From: Streptomyces sp. NBC_00878
GTDB lineage: Bacteria; Actinomycetota; Actinomycetes; Streptomycetales; Streptomycetaceae
Direction: 5' to 3'
Length of the DNA stretch: 64,000 nucleotides
NCBI RefSeq assembly: GCF_026341515.1
Contig: NZ_JAPEOK010000001.1
Span: 5,208,001-5,272,000, forward strand
This document shows, in pieces, positions 17,305 through 26,505 of the stretch; positions within the stretch are counted from its first letter, which is position 1, and each line of letters opens with the position of its first letter. Below the pieces are notes generated by a model. It was not told where the DNA came from and made no database searches. It saw only the letters and a list, made by a program, of their open reading frames with translations. The position numbers were made by a program, and so were the translations under genes.

Positions 17305-17604
17305 ATGGGACTGACCGCGCGGATCCGTACGCGGGACGGCTGGGCCGTGTCGCACGCGGTCGTCACGGTGACCGACGGGACGGGCGCGCAGATGGTGCGC
17401 GCCGAGGCGGACGAGGAGGGCGCGGTTCGGGACGCGACGGAGCTCGCGCCCGGTGCGTACACCGTGATCGTCACGGCCGTCGGGTACGCGCCCGCGGCGG
17501 CCGGCGCGATCGTGACGGCGAGCGGGCGGGCGGCGATCGGCACGACCCTGAAGGTGGAACTGGACATCCAGGCGGTGCGGGGCGGAACGCTACCGCCGCT
17601 GTGA
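17305..17604 (+). CDS. Stand-alone carboxypeptidase-regulatory-like domain protein
   Basis: 99 residues forming a single beta-sandwich repeat ('TVTDGTGAQMVRAEADEEGAV' then 'LAPGAYTVIVTAVGYAPAA') homologous to the three repeats at the end of the upstream exporter. It has no signal peptide, so unlike the membrane-tethered copies it should stay in the cytosol unless it is held by a partner. TGAGG stands nine bases before ATG 17305; ATG 17290 is an alternative. It probably arose by duplication of the exporter tail. Confidence 0.75.
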   Translation: MGLTARIRTRDGWAVSHAVVTVTDGTGAQMVRAEADEEGAVRDATELAPGAYTVIVTAVGYAPAAAGAIVTASGRAAIGTTLKVELDIQAVRGGTLPPL

Positions 17605-17730
17605 CGCCCGGCCCGAGGGGCCGGAAGGGTCGGAAGGGTCCGAGGGACCGCCGTCCCCGCCGTCGCCCCGACCGTCGTGCGGACCGAGCCAGGCAAGCCC
17701 CAGAAGCCGGCCGCGTCCTAGGCTGGGGCC

Positions 17731-18201
17731 ATGGCATCGAACATCGCGACGAACACCTCCGTCTCCCTCGACGACCTGCTGGCCTTCGTACGCCCCCGCC
17801 ACCACGCCATCCTGCTGACGCGCAGGTCGGACGGCGGCCCCCAGGGTTCCCCGCTGACCTGCGGAGTCGACGACTCGGGCCGCATCGTCGTCTCGACCTA
17901 CCCGGAGCGCGCCAAGACCCGCAACGCCAAGCGCGACGACCGCGTCAGCCTCATCGTCCTGAGCGACGACTGGAACGGCCCGTGGGTCCAGGTCGACGGC
18001 ACGGCCGAGGTGATCGACTCCCCCGACTCCGTCGAACCGCTCGTCGAGTACTACCGCAACATCGCGGGCGAGCACCCGGACTGGGACGAGTACCGAGAGG
18101 CCATGCTCAAGCAGGCCAAGTCCATCATCAGGATCACCCCGCAGAGGTGGGGCCCGGTGGCAACGGGCGGCTTCCCGGCAAGGCTGGCTCCCCAGGAGTA
18201 G
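17731..18201 (+). CDS. PPOX-class F420-dependent oxidoreductase
   Basis: A 156-residue split-beta-barrel protein of the pyridoxamine-oxidase-like superfamily. The N-terminal helix and 'HHAILLTRRSDGGPQGSP' strand pair, 'YPERAKTRNAKRDDRVSL' (cofactor phosphate-binding region) and the C-terminal 'IRITPQRWGPVATGG' are typical of the actinobacterial F420-type branch. TAGGCT (17719-17724) stands six bases before the ATG with no ribosome site, so a leaderless mRNA is likely. The substrate is unknown. Confidence 0.88.
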   Translation: MASNIATNTSVSLDDLLAFVRPRHHAILLTRRSDGGPQGSPLTCGVDDSGRIVVSTYPERAKTRNAKRDDRVSLIVLSDDWNGPWVQVDGTAEVIDSPDSVEPLVEYYRNIAGEHPDWDEYREAMLKQAKSIIRITPQRWGPVATGGFPARLAPQE

Positions 18202-18233
18202 CGACCCGGCGGTATCGCGCCCCTTCTCCTTCC

Positions 18234-18345
18234 GGGGGCGCGGGAAACGGGGCGCCTTTCGGGCAGGGGGCACCGCAATCTTTCAGGGGCGCTGGAAGCC
18301 GGGTGCCTCTTCCGGCAGGGGCCACCGCGAGCCTTTAGGGGCGCG
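18234..18345. repeat. Degenerate ~52-bp tandem repeat of the GGGGCGCGGGG family
   Basis: Two full units (18234-18285 and 18286-18338) and a partial third follow the oxidoreductase gene. Each begins GGGGCGC and contains GGGGCACCGC or GGGGCCACCGC. The remainder of the 275-base gap holds a hairpin-prone CCCCCACT...AGCGGGGGG stretch (18369-18401), a frequent Streptomyces intergenic motif. Confidence 0.7.
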
Positions 18346-18476
18346 GGGCTGTCACATTGTGCGGCTCCTCCCCCACTCTCGACTTCGCTCGAGCGGGGGG
18401 ACCCCCACCGTGGGCGCGACCAGCCCCCACGCACCCGCACATCACACACAAGCCGGCGGCAGCCAACCCGTACCAC

Positions 18477-19259
18477 TCACACCCCCCGCCCTTCCCTCCG
18501 CACCACCGACTCGATCCCCGTGATCACCAGGTCAAGCGCGAAGTGGAAGTCCCGCTCGTACATCTCCTCGACCGTGTTGCCCCCACGAGCCCGCATGATC
18601 TCCTTGGACTCCTGGAGAACGTCGTCGAGTTCAGGAGCCTGCCGGAGCGTGCTCAGAGACTGCTGGAAGTACTCGTCCGGAGTCATCCCCGCAGCGGCGG
18701 AGCGCACGGTGAAATGCCCCTCGATCGTGCCGAAGCCGTACACGAACTGGAAGACGGCCGAGATGGCCCCGGTCAACCGGTGCGTGGGCAGCCCGGTCCT
18801 GCGGATCACCTGCTGCACGGTGCGCGAGAAGGCCACCGACCTGGGCCCGATGTTGAGGTACGTGCCGAGCAGCGGTGACACCCATGGGTGCCGCACCAGG
18901 AGCGCCCGGTAGCCGGAGGCGATCGCCCGGAGCTGGTCGCGCCAGTCCTCGCCCGACTCCGGGTCGGGCAGCTCCAGTTCGCCAAAGACCGCGTCGAGGG
19001 CGAGTTCAAGGAGGTCGTCCTTGGTGTCCACGTACCAGTAGACGGACATCGCGGTCACGTTCAGCTCGGCGGCCAGCCGGCGCATGGAGAACTTGGCCAG
19101 CCCCTCCGCGTCGAGCAGCCGTACCGTGGCCTCGGTGATCCGGTCCCGGTCGAGCGACGACGGCTGACCGCCCCGGGCGGCTCCGCCCCGCGGGGCCTTG
19201 CCCTCCAACCAGACGCTGGTCCGCGCCGGACGCTTGGCCCGGTCGGCTGCCCTCACCAT
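18477..19259 (-). CDS. TetR/AcrR-family regulator (TetR_C type)
   Basis: 260 residues. After a basic leader the helix-turn-helix 'LAKFSMRRLAAELNVTAMSV' and 'YWYVDTKDDLLELALDAV' are clear, followed by a long all-helical ligand domain like that of tetracycline-type repressors. GGAAGGTGG precedes ATG 19259. It lies 79 bases downstream of, and on the same strand as, the MFS exporter gene, whose promoter region has matching direct repeats; regulation of that exporter is the natural inference. Confidence 0.9.
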   Translation of the reverse strand: MVRAADRAKRPARTSVWLEGKAPRGGAARGGQPSSLDRDRITEATVRLLDAEGLAKFSMRRLAAELNVTAMSVYWYVDTKDDLLELALDAVFGELELPDPESGEDWRDQLRAIASGYRALLVRHPWVSPLLGTYLNIGPRSVAFSRTVQQVIRRTGLPTHRLTGAISAVFQFVYGFGTIEGHFTVRSAAAGMTPDEYFQQSLSTLRQAPELDDVLQESKEIMRARGGNTVEEMYERDFHFALDLVITGIESVVRREGRGV

Positions 19260-19338
19260 GGCCCACCTTCCTCGGAGCTCGTACGGAGGGGCGCCCCGGA
19301 ATACCGAGGTCCGCCCCCTCCCTGATGCTAAGCGGGCG

Positions 19339-20892
19339 TCAGGCCGCCATCGTCACCGCGGACTCCGAGTCTGCCCTCTCCGCCCGCCGGAGCAACGCCG
19401 CGGCGAGGAGTCCGCCGAGGAGAACGGCCACCGCGCCCACCAGTTGGCTGGTCTCCAGGCCGGAGGAGAACGCGTCCGTGATCCGCGCGCGCTCGTCCGC
19501 CGACTCCGCGGAGGCCAGCGCCGCCGGCAGCGAGGCCGCCGCGACCGTGATCAGCGCGGCGAAGCGGGAGTGGAGAACCGCGCCGAGGACCGCCACGCCG
19601 AGGCCGACGCCGAATTCGGCGAGCGTGCCGTTGACGCCCGCGCCCACGCCCGCCTTCTCCGGCGGAATCGCGCTCATGATGGCGTTGGCCATGGCGGGCA
19701 TGGCGACCGAGATACCCGCGCCCATGACGACCAGGCCCAGCAGCATCCCGCCGTAGCCGCCGTCCGTGCCGCCGCCGAGCAGGGCGATGGCGGCCAGGCC
19801 CGCCGACAGCATCGTCATGCCGAGGGCGATGGCGGCCGGGGTGCCCACCTTGGCGACGATCCGGGCGCCCACACCGGCGAGGTTGAGGGCCACGACGGAC
19901 AGGGCCATCGGGGCGATGCGCAGGCCCGCCTCCAACGGCTCGTATCCGAGCACGAATTGGAGGTGCTGGGTGAGCAGGAAGAGGGAACCGCCCATGCCGA
20001 AGGCGACCAGGATCGCGCCGGCGACCGCGCCGACGAAACGCTGGTTGCGGAAGAAATGCATGTCCAGCATCGGGTGCGGGATGCTCAGCTCCCACCGGGC
20101 GAACGCCGCGAGGACGGCGACGCCGACGGCCCCCGACCCCAGGACCTGGAGCGACGTCCAGCCGTGCTCGGGGCCCGAGATGATCGCGTACACGACCCCG
20201 GTCATGCCGACGGTCGAGAGCAGGGCGCCGAGGAGGTCGGGGCGGTCGCCCCGGGGGTTCTTGGACTCGGGGACCAGTTTGAGTACGGCGACCAGGGCGA
20301 GGGCGGCCACGGGGAGGTTGATCAGGAAGATCGCGCCCCACCAGAAGTGTTCGAGCATGACGCCGCCGAGGAGCGGGCCCGCCGCGAAGCCGAGGGAGTT
20401 GACGGTCGACCAGAGGCCGATCGCCTTGACGCGCTCGGTCTCGTCGAAGATCTGCACGACGACGGCGAGGGTCGTGGTCATGAGCAGCGCACCGCCGACA
20501 CCCATGCCCGCGCGGGCCGCGATCAGCTGCGTCGCGTTCTGGGCGAGCCCCGCGACGAGCGAGCCGATACCGAAGAGGGCGAGACCCGTGGCGAGCATCT
20601 TCTTGCGGCCGTAGCGGTCGGCCGAGCTGCCGGCGGTGAGCAGCAGGCCCGACTGGACCAGCGAGTAGGCGTTGATCATCCACTGGATGTCCGCGGTGGA
20701 CGCGTCCAACTCCTCGGTGAGGGAGGGGATCGCGACGTTGAGGACGGTGTTGTCGAGCAGCACGGTGAGCGTGGCGAGCAGGATCACGCCGAGGATCAGC
20801 CAGCGTTGGGGGTGGCCTTGGCTCTGACCTGGGCTCTGGCTCTGACCTGGGCTCTGGCCTTGACCTGGGCTCTGGCCTTGCGAGGTTGGCAT
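19339..20892 (-). CDS. MFS (DHA2) transporter, EmrB/QacA-like
   Basis: A 517-residue 14-helix exporter: 'LDNTVLNVAIPSL' (motif D1), 'GSSADRYGRKKML' (loop 2-3 motif A) and 'SLGFAAGPLLGGVM' (motif C). The 24 residues before helix 1 are Ser/Pro/Gly/Gln repeats encoded by a degenerate minisatellite (about 20818-20885). ATG 20892 follows a region (20890-20935) with two imperfect direct repeats of GTTGT-C-CG-TATGG on the coding strand, candidate TetR sites. It probably forms an operon with the TetR gene. Confidence 0.9.
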   Translation of the reverse strand: MPTSQGQSPGQGQSPGQSQSPGQSQGHPQRWLILGVILLATLTVLLDNTVLNVAIPSLTEELDASTADIQWMINAYSLVQSGLLLTAGSSADRYGRKKMLATGLALFGIGSLVAGLAQNATQLIAARAGMGVGGALLMTTTLAVVVQIFDETERVKAIGLWSTVNSLGFAAGPLLGGVMLEHFWWGAIFLINLPVAALALVAVLKLVPESKNPRGDRPDLLGALLSTVGMTGVVYAIISGPEHGWTSLQVLGSGAVGVAVLAAFARWELSIPHPMLDMHFFRNQRFVGAVAGAILVAFGMGGSLFLLTQHLQFVLGYEPLEAGLRIAPMALSVVALNLAGVGARIVAKVGTPAAIALGMTMLSAGLAAIALLGGGTDGGYGGMLLGLVVMGAGISVAMPAMANAIMSAIPPEKAGVGAGVNGTLAEFGVGLGVAVLGAVLHSRFAALITVAAASLPAALASAESADERARITDAFSSGLETSQLVGAVAVLLGGLLAAALLRRAERADSESAVTMAA

Positions 20893-20940
20893 GCCATACA
20901 CCGTAGAACAACTCCCATACGCTGTACAACACAAAAAGTG

Positions 20941-20982
20941 AGGGGCGGTGGCCGAGGCACTTTCGCCTCGGCCACCGCCCCT
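20941..20982 (-). terminator. Strong intrinsic terminator after the GT39 gene
   Basis: An 18-base perfect stem (20941-20958 and 20965-20982) with a six-base loop is followed, on the minus strand, by a short T-run (CACTTTTTG). It separates the glycosyltransferase operon from the MFS gene. Confidence 0.9.
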
Positions 20983-21014
20983 TCGCTGCCGCCCCTGGGC
21001 CGCCGTCCTCCGGA

Positions 21015-23276
21015 CTAGCTGGTCGGCTGCGTCAGGTCATAGAAGGTGGACGAACCCACCGTCACCTCCTTGAAGTTCTCCTGCACCCACTCGCTGATCT
21101 GCGTGCCGGTACCGGAGCTGCTGCCGCCGCCACCGCCGCCCATCGAGCCGGAGGAGATGAAGTAGTGGATCTTCCCGTCCTCCACGTACTTCTTGAACTG
21201 GGCCAGCGTCGGCGACGGGTCGCTGCCGTTGAAGCCGCCGATCGCCATGACCGGGTCACCGGTGGAGAGCTGGTAGCTCGCGGCGTTCTGGGCGCCGATG
21301 GCCGCCGCGACCCAGGTGTAGTCACCGGAGTTCTTCTCCAGGAGCACCTTGGCCTCGGAACTGACGGTCGCGCCGTTGAGCAGACCGCCCATGCCACCGC
21401 CACCGCCCATACCGCCGCCGTCGCCGGTGCCGCCGCCCCGCTGGGTCTGGCCGTTCTGGCCCGTCTGACCGTTGCCCGTCTGGCCGTTGCCGTTCTGCTG
21501 GCCCTGGCCGTTCTGGCCGCCGCCCGGCATACCGCCGGTCGGGGGCTGGCCCATGCCGCCGCCCTGCTGGTTCTGGCCGGTGCCGCCCTGCTGGTTCTGG
21601 CCCGGCATACCGCCGCCGCCACCGGGGCCGCCGCCCATGCCACCGCCGCCGCCCGGGCCGCCGCGGCCGCCCGAGACCGCCGGACCGGCCGTCACGATCG
21701 AACCGGTGTGGCCCTCGTTGAGCGTGGTGAGGGTGTACGCCGTCGGACCCGCCAGGGCCGCCACGAAGCTCAGCCCCACGACCGCGAGGGCGAGCCTGCG
21801 CCCGAGCCGCGAGACGAAGACCAGGCCGAGGGCCGCGGCCAGGCCGCCGACCAGGACCAGCCACTTCAGCCAGGGCAGGTAGTCGGAGGAGCGGTTCAGG
21901 AGGACGTACCCCCAGACCGCGGTGGCCGTCACTCCGGCCGCCATGGTGAGCGAGACCCACATCTTGCCGCGCTCTTCCCACAGCACGCTCGCGCCCATGC
22001 CGATCACGGCGGCGACGTACGGGGCGAGGGCCACGGTGTAGTACTCGTGGAAGATGCCCTGCATGTAGCTGAAGATCACCATGGTGATCAGCAGCGAGCC
22101 ACCCCAGGCGAGGAACGCGGCGCGGGCCGTGTCGGTCCGCTTGGCCTTCCAGGTGAGGGCGATGCCCGCGGCGAGCACGATCAGCGCGGCCGGGATCAGC
22201 CAGGAGATCTGGCCGCCGATGGAGGAGCCGAACATCCGGTCCCAGCCGGTCTCGCCCCAGCTGCCGCCACCGCCACCGCCGCCGCCCCCGACGCTGCCGG
22301 TCTCCTCGCCGTTGATCCGGCCGAGTCCGTTGTAACCGAAGGTCAGTTCAAGGAAGGAGTTGTTCTGCGAGCCGCCGATGTACGGGCGGGAGGACGCGGG
22401 CCACAGTTCGACGATGGCCACCCACCAGCCGCCCGCGACGATCATCGACAGGCCCGCGAGGAGCACCTGGCCGATGCGCTTGCGCAGGGTCGTCGGCGCG
22501 AAGACCACGTAGATCAGGGCCAGCGGAGGCAGGATCAGGAAGGCCTGGAGGGTCTTCACCAGGAAGGCGAGACCGACCGCCGCACCCGCCCACACCAGCC
22601 ACTTCGTCTGTGCCTTCTCCATGGCGCGCAGCACGCAGTAGACCGTGACGGCCATCAGGAGCGCGAGGGCCGCGTCCGGGTTGTTGAAGCGGAACATCAG
22701 CGCGGCGACGGGCGTGAGCGCGAAGACCGCCATGGTGACGAACCCGGCCGCGGCGCTGAACCGGCGGCGCACCGCCCCGTACAGCACTCCGGCCGTGGCG
22801 ACGGCCATCAGCACCTGCGGGAACAGGATCGCGAAGGAGTTCAGGCCGAACAGCCGCACCGACAGGGCCATCGGCCACAGGGAGGCCGGGGGCTTGTCGA
22901 CGGTGATGGCGTTGGCCGAGTCGAGCGAGCCGAAGAAGAATGCCTTCCACGACTGGCTGCCGGCCTGGACGGCCGCGGAGTAGAAGGAGTTGGCGTACCC
23001 GGAGGCCGTGAGGTTCCAGGTGTAGAGCGCGCCGATCAGCAGCAGCGTGCCGAGGAACGCCGGACGCGTCCAGCGGTGGTCCTCGGGCCGCCCGCGCCAC
23101 AGGCGGCGCGCGAAGGGCTGCTTGGGGCTGCCGTCCTCGGGGGCGGCCGGCGGAGCAACCACGGGCTCCTGCACGGCGGTTGCCCCGGTCGGACCGGGCG
23201 GTCCCCAGTCGGGGCTCGCGCCCCCGGAGGGGCCGACGCCCTCCTGATAGGTCGTGTCGGGCTGAGTCGTCGTCAT
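21015..23276 (-). CDS. GT39 (ArnT/PMT-like) membrane glycosyltransferase
   Basis: 753 residues. A polytopic membrane core begins near residue 72; the first luminal loop 'AVQAGSQSWKAFFFGSLDSANAITVDKPP' carries the acidic residue and K-P-P signature of polyprenyl-phosphate-sugar-dependent transferases. A Gly-rich loop (about residues 335-345) and a 100-residue Gly/Gln/Met low-complexity insert (about 545-650) interrupt it before a C-terminal soluble domain. It should move a sugar from a polyprenyl carrier to an extracytoplasmic acceptor. ATG 23276 overlaps the upstream stop (ATGA), so it is translationally coupled to the GT2-GtrA gene that may make its donor. Confidence 0.88.
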   Translation of the reverse strand: MTTTQPDTTYQEGVGPSGGASPDWGPPGPTGATAVQEPVVAPPAAPEDGSPKQPFARRLWRGRPEDHRWTRPAFLGTLLLIGALYTWNLTASGYANSFYSAAVQAGSQSWKAFFFGSLDSANAITVDKPPASLWPMALSVRLFGLNSFAILFPQVLMAVATAGVLYGAVRRRFSAAAGFVTMAVFALTPVAALMFRFNNPDAALALLMAVTVYCVLRAMEKAQTKWLVWAGAAVGLAFLVKTLQAFLILPPLALIYVVFAPTTLRKRIGQVLLAGLSMIVAGGWWVAIVELWPASSRPYIGGSQNNSFLELTFGYNGLGRINGEETGSVGGGGGGGGGSWGETGWDRMFGSSIGGQISWLIPAALIVLAAGIALTWKAKRTDTARAAFLAWGGSLLITMVIFSYMQGIFHEYYTVALAPYVAAVIGMGASVLWEERGKMWVSLTMAAGVTATAVWGYVLLNRSSDYLPWLKWLVLVGGLAAALGLVFVSRLGRRLALAVVGLSFVAALAGPTAYTLTTLNEGHTGSIVTAGPAVSGGRGGPGGGGGMGGGPGGGGGMPGQNQQGGTGQNQQGGGMGQPPTGGMPGGGQNGQGQQNGNGQTGNGQTGQNGQTQRGGGTGDGGGMGGGGGMGGLLNGATVSSEAKVLLEKNSGDYTWVAAAIGAQNAASYQLSTGDPVMAIGGFNGSDPSPTLAQFKKYVEDGKIHYFISSGSMGGGGGGSSSGTGTQISEWVQENFKEVTVGSSTFYDLTQPTS

Positions 23277-24853
23277 CGTGCGTTCCTCGGATCGTGATCG
23301 TTCGGGCGCACCGGCTGCATCTGCATGGTCGCGTCCCCCCAGGTCTGGTGATCGTGCGGAGAGTGGGCCGTGCCGTACGGGTTCGCGTCGTACGAGTTCG
23401 CCTCATACGGGTTCGCGTCGTACGGGTTCGTCTCGTAGGGAGCCGAAGCCGTCTCGTACGAAACGGGAGCCGTCTCGTACGGAGCGGGAGCCGAGCCGTA
23501 CGGAGCGGAATTCGAGCCGTACGGGGACTGCGGCGCCGTCGTGTAGACGGGCGAGGCCGGTCCGACCGGCACGGCGGGTGTGTGAGAGGCGACGACGGTC
23601 GACGGTGACTCGTCACGCCGGTCCGGGAACACCCAGGCCCGGAAGAGCAGGAACCGCAGCACGGTGGCCGCAAGGTTGGCGGCGATCAGCACCGCCAGCT
23701 CGGTGGAGTGCGCGGGGTCGGCCGTCGCCGCGTTCAGGGCGGCGAGCGAACCGCTGGTGAGGGCGAGGCCGATACCGAAGACGACCAGGCCCTGCGCCTG
23801 GTGCTTCACGGCGTCGCCCCGGCCGCGCACACCGAAGGTGAGACGCCGGTTGGCCGCGGTGTTGGCGACCGCCGAGACGAGCAGGGCGAGCGCGTTGGCG
23901 ACCTGCGACTCCGAGAACGTACGGAAGCCGCTGTAGAGCAGCAGGTAGAACAGCGTGGACAGCGCGCCCACGACACAGAACCCGACGAGCTGGCGGGCGA
24001 GACCCTTCGGTACGCCGCTGATCTCGCGGTCGCGCGGATCGTCCCCGAAGGGACGGGCGAGCCGGTCGAGCGCCAGCGAACCGGTGGCCAGGGCGCGCCC
24101 CACCCGCCAGACACCCTTGAGGTCGTCGGTCGCGGTCTTCACGATGTGCACGGTCGAGTCCGGGTCGTCGACCCAGTCGACCGGCACCTCGTGGATCCGC
24201 AGGCCGGCCCGCTCGGCGAGGACCAGCATCTCGGTGTCGAAGAACCATCCGGTGTCCTCGACGAGCGGCAGCAGCACCTGCGCCACATCGCGCCGGATCG
24301 CCTTGAAACCGCACTGGGCGTCGGAGAAGCGGGCCTGCAACGAGCCCCGCAGGATCAGGTTGTACGTACGGGAGATGAACTCCCGCTTGGCGCCCCGCAC
24401 CACCCGCGAGCTGCGGGCGAGCCGCGAGCCGATCGCCAGGTCCGAGTGACCGGAGATCAGCGGGGCGACCAGCGGAAGAAGCGCGTTGAGGTCGGTGGAG
24501 AGGTCGACATCCATATAGGCGAGGACCGGGGCGTCCGAGGCGGACCAGACGGTGCGCAGCGCCCTGCCGCGCCCCTTCTGCTCCAGCCGGAACGCCCTGA
24601 CCTCGGGTATCTCCGCCTCCAGCCGCGCCGCCACCAGGGGAGTGGTGTCCGTGGACGCGTTGTCCGCGATGGTGATGCGGAACGCGTACGGGAAGGTGCG
24701 GGCAAGGTGCTCATGCAGTCTGAGCACACACGGCTGGAGGTCCTTCTCCTCGTTGTAGACGGGGATCACTACGTCCAGGACAGGCGTACCGGCATTTCCG
24801 GCCGGGAGGTGCTCCCGCGCCGGCAGGTTGCCGGGAGAAGGTTCGGTTCGCAT
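23273..24853 (-). CDS. Bifunctional GT2 glycosyltransferase / GtrA-like flippase
   Basis: 526 residues. The N-terminal GT2 domain ('VVIPVYNEEKDL', 'YMDVDLSTDL' as the D-x-D region, 'RFSDAQCGFKAI') resembles dolichyl-phosphate-sugar synthases. The middle (about residues 275-400) is a four-helix GtrA domain thought to flip the polyprenyl-linked sugar. The last 110 residues are degenerate Tyr-Glu/Asp-Thr/Asn-Pro-Tyr repeats, probably disordered. Together with the GT39 enzyme this gives donor synthesis, flipping and transfer. ATG 24853 stands 14 bases after the kinase stop. Confidence 0.9.
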   Translation of the reverse strand: MRTEPSPGNLPAREHLPAGNAGTPVLDVVIPVYNEEKDLQPCVLRLHEHLARTFPYAFRITIADNASTDTTPLVAARLEAEIPEVRAFRLEQKGRGRALRTVWSASDAPVLAYMDVDLSTDLNALLPLVAPLISGHSDLAIGSRLARSSRVVRGAKREFISRTYNLILRGSLQARFSDAQCGFKAIRRDVAQVLLPLVEDTGWFFDTEMLVLAERAGLRIHEVPVDWVDDPDSTVHIVKTATDDLKGVWRVGRALATGSLALDRLARPFGDDPRDREISGVPKGLARQLVGFCVVGALSTLFYLLLYSGFRTFSESQVANALALLVSAVANTAANRRLTFGVRGRGDAVKHQAQGLVVFGIGLALTSGSLAALNAATADPAHSTELAVLIAANLAATVLRFLLFRAWVFPDRRDESPSTVVASHTPAVPVGPASPVYTTAPQSPYGSNSAPYGSAPAPYETAPVSYETASAPYETNPYDANPYEANSYDANPYGTAHSPHDHQTWGDATMQMQPVRPNDHDPRNAR

Positions 24854-24867
24854 GACGAAGACTTTCG

Positions 24868-26505
24868 TCAAGCGCCCTGTTGCACCCATGTGGTCGTGCT
24901 GTGCTGTGCCTGTGAGTACGATTGCGAATTTGATGAGGAAATGAAGGCCTCATGAGAATGCGAGGCTTCGGGCGCCAGCGCGGGCAGATGCACGGTAAAG
25001 ACGGTGCGTCCGGGCACGCTGTCGACGGTCACGGCGCCGCCGTGCGCGGCCGCGACGGCCTGCACGATGGCGAGCCCTAGCCCGGTGGACCCGGAGGCGC
25101 GCGACCGGGACGAGTCGCCCCGCGCGAACCGCTCGAAGACATGGGGGAGCAGGTCCGGCGGAATGCCCTGGCCGTCGTCCTGGACGTCCACGCACACCCA
25201 GGCTCCCTGACGGCGCACGCGCGCGGTCACCGTCGTACCCGGCGGCGTGTGCGTTCGCGCATTCGCAAACAGATTCACCATGACCTGCTGGACGCGCGCG
25301 GCGTCCGCCAGCACGAGCGCGGGTTCGTCGGGCAGCTCAAGGCGCCAGTTGTGTTCGCGCCCGGCGGCGCGGGCGTCGCTCACGGCGTCCACGACCAGCG
25401 GGGAGAGGTCGGTGTGCTCATAGCTGAGCGGCCGTCCGGCGTCGAGCCGCGCGAGCAGCAGCAGGTCCTCGACGAGCCCGGTCATCCGCCCGGCCTCGGA
25501 CTCGATCCGGCCGAGCGCGTGTCTCGTGTCGGGCCCGGTCTCTTCCCGTCCGCGTCTGGTCAGCTCGGCGTACCCGCGGATGGACGCCAGCGGCGTACGC
25601 AGCTCATGGCTCGCGTCCGCGACGAACTGCCGTACGCGCGTCTCGCTCTCCTGGCGCGCGTGCAGGGCTCCGTGAACGTGGTCGAGCATGCGGTTGAGCG
25701 CGGCACCGACCTGCCCGACCTCCGTGTGGGGGTCGGTCTCGGACTCGGGCACACGCTCGTTGAGGGTCACCTCGCCCGTGTGGAGGGGGAGTTCGGAGAC
25801 CCGGGTGGCGGTGGAGGCCACCTTGCGAAGGGGGCGGAGGGCAACCGTCACGAGGACGGACCCGGCGATCCCGGCGGCGACGAGACCGGCCACCGTGACA
25901 CTCACCTCGACGATGACGAGGGTGTTGATGGTGCTGGTGACGGACTCGGTGGGCAGGGCTACGTAGTAGCTGCCCTTGACCCCGGTGACGTAGGTGACGC
26001 GGTACTCGCCCATGCCCGGGATGTCGACGGTGTGCTTGCCGGTCTTGGGCACGGAAGCGAGCGCGGCCTTCGCCGCCTCGCCAAGATTGTCGGAATCCAT
26101 GCTGTCGAAGGCGCCGCCGGTGGACTTCTCCACGGCGACGACCGCCCTGGAGATCCCGCCGTCGGCATCGACCTCGGCGGCGATGGTGTCCTTCTGCGTC
26201 CCACCCTTGGTGACGAACTCCGTGAGCGCGTCGTTCGTCGAGGAGGCACCGGAGGGCCTCGACAAATCGCCGCCGTTCGGGTTCTCGGGCAACTGGTCCG
26301 GCGGCGGGCCACCGGCACGCCGAGCGGCATCGGTCACCTGCGTGTCCAACTGCTTGTACAGGTGCTGGCTCAACGCGATCGTCGTCACCGTACCGATCAC
26401 CGCACACACCACCGCGATGAGCGCGACCGCCGAGACGACGAGCCGCGTCCGCAGCGTCCGAGGCTGTCGGCGCCGCTGCCTCCGCAGCTGTCGTCGCCCG
26501 GTCAC
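24868..26505 (-). CDS. Two-component sensor histidine kinase
   Basis: 545 residues: transmembrane helix 1 (about 22-45), a 145-residue extracytoplasmic sensor, helix 2 (about 195-220), HAMP, the phospho-acceptor His in 'DASHELRTPLASIRGY', and an HATPase domain with 'NLFANART' (N box), 'DDGQGIP' (G1) and 'GSTGLGLAI' (G2). All catalytic motifs are intact. GTG 26505 overlaps the regulator stop (GTGA). It lies upstream of the two glycosyltransferase genes in the same operon, so it may respond to an envelope signal. Confidence 0.93.
   Translation of the reverse strand: MTGRRQLRRQRRRQPRTLRTRLVVSAVALIAVVCAVIGTVTTIALSQHLYKQLDTQVTDAARRAGGPPPDQLPENPNGGDLSRPSGASSTNDALTEFVTKGGTQKDTIAAEVDADGGISRAVVAVEKSTGGAFDSMDSDNLGEAAKAALASVPKTGKHTVDIPGMGEYRVTYVTGVKGSYYVALPTESVTSTINTLVIVEVSVTVAGLVAAGIAGSVLVTVALRPLRKVASTATRVSELPLHTGEVTLNERVPESETDPHTEVGQVGAALNRMLDHVHGALHARQESETRVRQFVADASHELRTPLASIRGYAELTRRGREETGPDTRHALGRIESEAGRMTGLVEDLLLLARLDAGRPLSYEHTDLSPLVVDAVSDARAAGREHNWRLELPDEPALVLADAARVQQVMVNLFANARTHTPPGTTVTARVRRQGAWVCVDVQDDGQGIPPDLLPHVFERFARGDSSRSRASGSTGLGLAIVQAVAAAHGGAVTVDSVPGRTVFTVHLPALAPEASHSHEAFISSSNSQSYSQAQHSTTTWVQQGA

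Noticed and set aside
14731..17355. Long minus-strand frame (874 codons) opposite the MFS exporter
   Set aside because: Stop-free only because of the strong third-position GC of the real gene; product is Arg/Asp/Gly-rich low complexity without domains or ribosome site.
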